From positions 1 to 14,466 of the forward strand of contig CAIOSS010000239.1 of NCBI GenBank assembly GCA_903860995.1: DNA of 14,466 bases, read 5' to 3'. The position numbers and the translations under genes were made by a program. Source of the DNA: an uncultured delta proteobacterium. Lineage in GTDB: Bacteria; Myxococcota_A; Polyangia; Polyangiales; Ga0077539. Shown here piece after piece: positions 13,884 to 14,466 of this stretch (position 1 is the first letter of the stretch; each line of letters starts with the position of its first letter). The notes under the pieces are model-generated. The model saw nothing but the letters and a program-made list of their open reading frames with translations. It did not search any database and had not been told where the DNA came from.

Positions 13884-14466
13884 GGGGGAACCACTACCTC
13901 TCGGGTCCATTGCGCGATGTGATTGCTGGTCATGGGATCCTGGAACGGCAGCCAGAAGGGCGCGAAGCTCGGGTCTTCGCGCAGCGCCTGGCGGTCTTCG
14001 GTGTTGGGCACCGCTACCGCGACCATCCAGAGCTGCGGGCGGTCGGCGCCGACGAGCCGTAGCCCGTAGTTGCGCCTCGAAGAGAAGGTCACCCAGTACA
14101 CCGTACGATCGAGCCAGGTCGTGGTGAAGGGCGACACCTTCGGCCACGAGTTGGTGAGCGCGTCGCGGGTGTCGTTGGGCCCGCGCGCGTTGACCGCGTC
14201 GAGCGCGACGGCGTGGTGCGAGGGGAGGTCGGTGTCGACGATCCAGAGCGAGGCCGTCGGGTCGTCGTAAGCGTCACAGGGGTGCCCCCCGAAGGCGCCG
14301 CCCGCCTCGGGGAAGGCGTCGCCGGGCTCGGTGCCGCCGGGGCACACCGAGCGGTTGTAGATCACGTAGCGGCCGTCGGGCGTGGGCGCGGGGTAGTAGC
14401 GGTTCTCGCCGCGCACCGCAGGCGCCAGCGTGGAAGCCGCGCCGAACTGGTTGCCGTTGAAGGGCA
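13880..14466 (-). CDS. TolB/PD40-like beta-propeller protein, C-terminal part (5' end outside window)
   Basis: The frame is open to the window edge (last full codon 14464-14462), giving 194 C-terminal residues. No start codon in view is convincing; a GTG at 14416 is in frame but codons upstream remain open and coding-like (FNGNQFGAAST). PTPDGRYVIYNRS is a PD40/WD40-like repeat motif as in TolB propellers, followed later by SFSSRRNYGLRL-like sequence (VTFSSRRNYGLRLVG) and LWMVAV, which fit further blades. Single Cys residues in PGG and HPCDAYDD segments suggest an extracytoplasmic protein. I cannot see an N-terminal signal. It ends in the ATGA overlap with the esterase gene. A periplasmic or surface propeller with unknown partner is likely; TolB itself is unlikely because no pal or tol genes are nearby. 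Confidence 0.65.
   Translation of the reverse strand, partial: PFNGNQFGAASTLAPAVRGENRYYPAPTPDGRYVIYNRSVCPGGTEPGDAFPEAGGAFGGHPCDAYDDPTASLWIVDTDLPSHHAVALDAVNARGPNDTRDALTNSWPKVSPFTTTWLDRTVYWVTFSSRRNYGLRLVGADRPQLWMVAVAVPNTEDRQALREDPSFAPFWLPFQDPMTSNHIAQWTREVVVPP

Noticed and set aside
12504..13922. 472-residue + strand frame over the acyltransferase and esterase
   Set aside because: It is out of frame with the acyltransferase HX4D motif and antisense to the esterase catalytic triad.

Overview
The window is a gene-dense, very GC-rich stretch of bacterial chromosome. It reads most like a myxobacterium (Myxococcota, perhaps a Sandaracinus/Polyangium relative). The reasons are strong G/C at third codon positions, a bacterial topoisomerase VI, an Asp/Val/Pro-rich lipoprotein stalk, several secreted proteins with novel domain mixes, and short or overlapping gene junctions. 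There is no rRNA, tRNA, integrase or transposase here. The taxonomic call is inference from style, not from a marker gene.

Left part (1-4501, all + strand): the tail of an unidentified gene; a 166-nt gap with a possible promoter; then a two-gene topoisomerase VI operon, top6B (GHKL ATPase) followed 8 nt later by top6A (Spo11-like cleavage subunit). All the catalytic motifs I can check are intact. An enoyl-CoA hydratase family gene follows 29 nt downstream and may be co-transcribed.

Middle part (4502-10411, + strand): an 812-residue secreted protein joins a 5'-nucleotidase/UshA-like module that has lost most of its metal ligands to a probable C-terminal outer-membrane beta-barrel. After a gap holding two consecutive RNA hairpins come three tightly packed genes: an acyl-CoA carboxylase carboxyltransferase subunit, a small single-pass membrane protein, and a cystathionine gamma-synthase that resembles the plant enzyme.

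Right part (10408-14466): a minus-strand lipoprotein has an Asp-rich stalk and a C-terminal domain of three Cys-pair repeats. Divergent from it is a + strand lipoprotein with a double-psi beta-barrel-like domain and a Cys-rich tail, followed by a PlsC-type acyltransferase. On the minus strand at the right edge are a TolB/PD40-like beta-propeller gene (partial) and a serine esterase joined by an ATGA overlap. Both convergent gene pairs in the window end on a shared CTAG, so each pair of stop codons overlaps.

How the genes work together: only the top6B/top6A pair is a clear functional unit. The hydratase and the carboxyltransferase could both serve branched-chain acyl-CoA breakdown, but no biotin carboxylase or dehydrogenase is present to prove it. 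The right half is dominated by envelope and secreted proteins. I found no clear new multi-gene system. The best candidates for something undescribed are the pseudo-nucleotidase/beta-barrel fusion and the triple Cys-pair lipoprotein domain.
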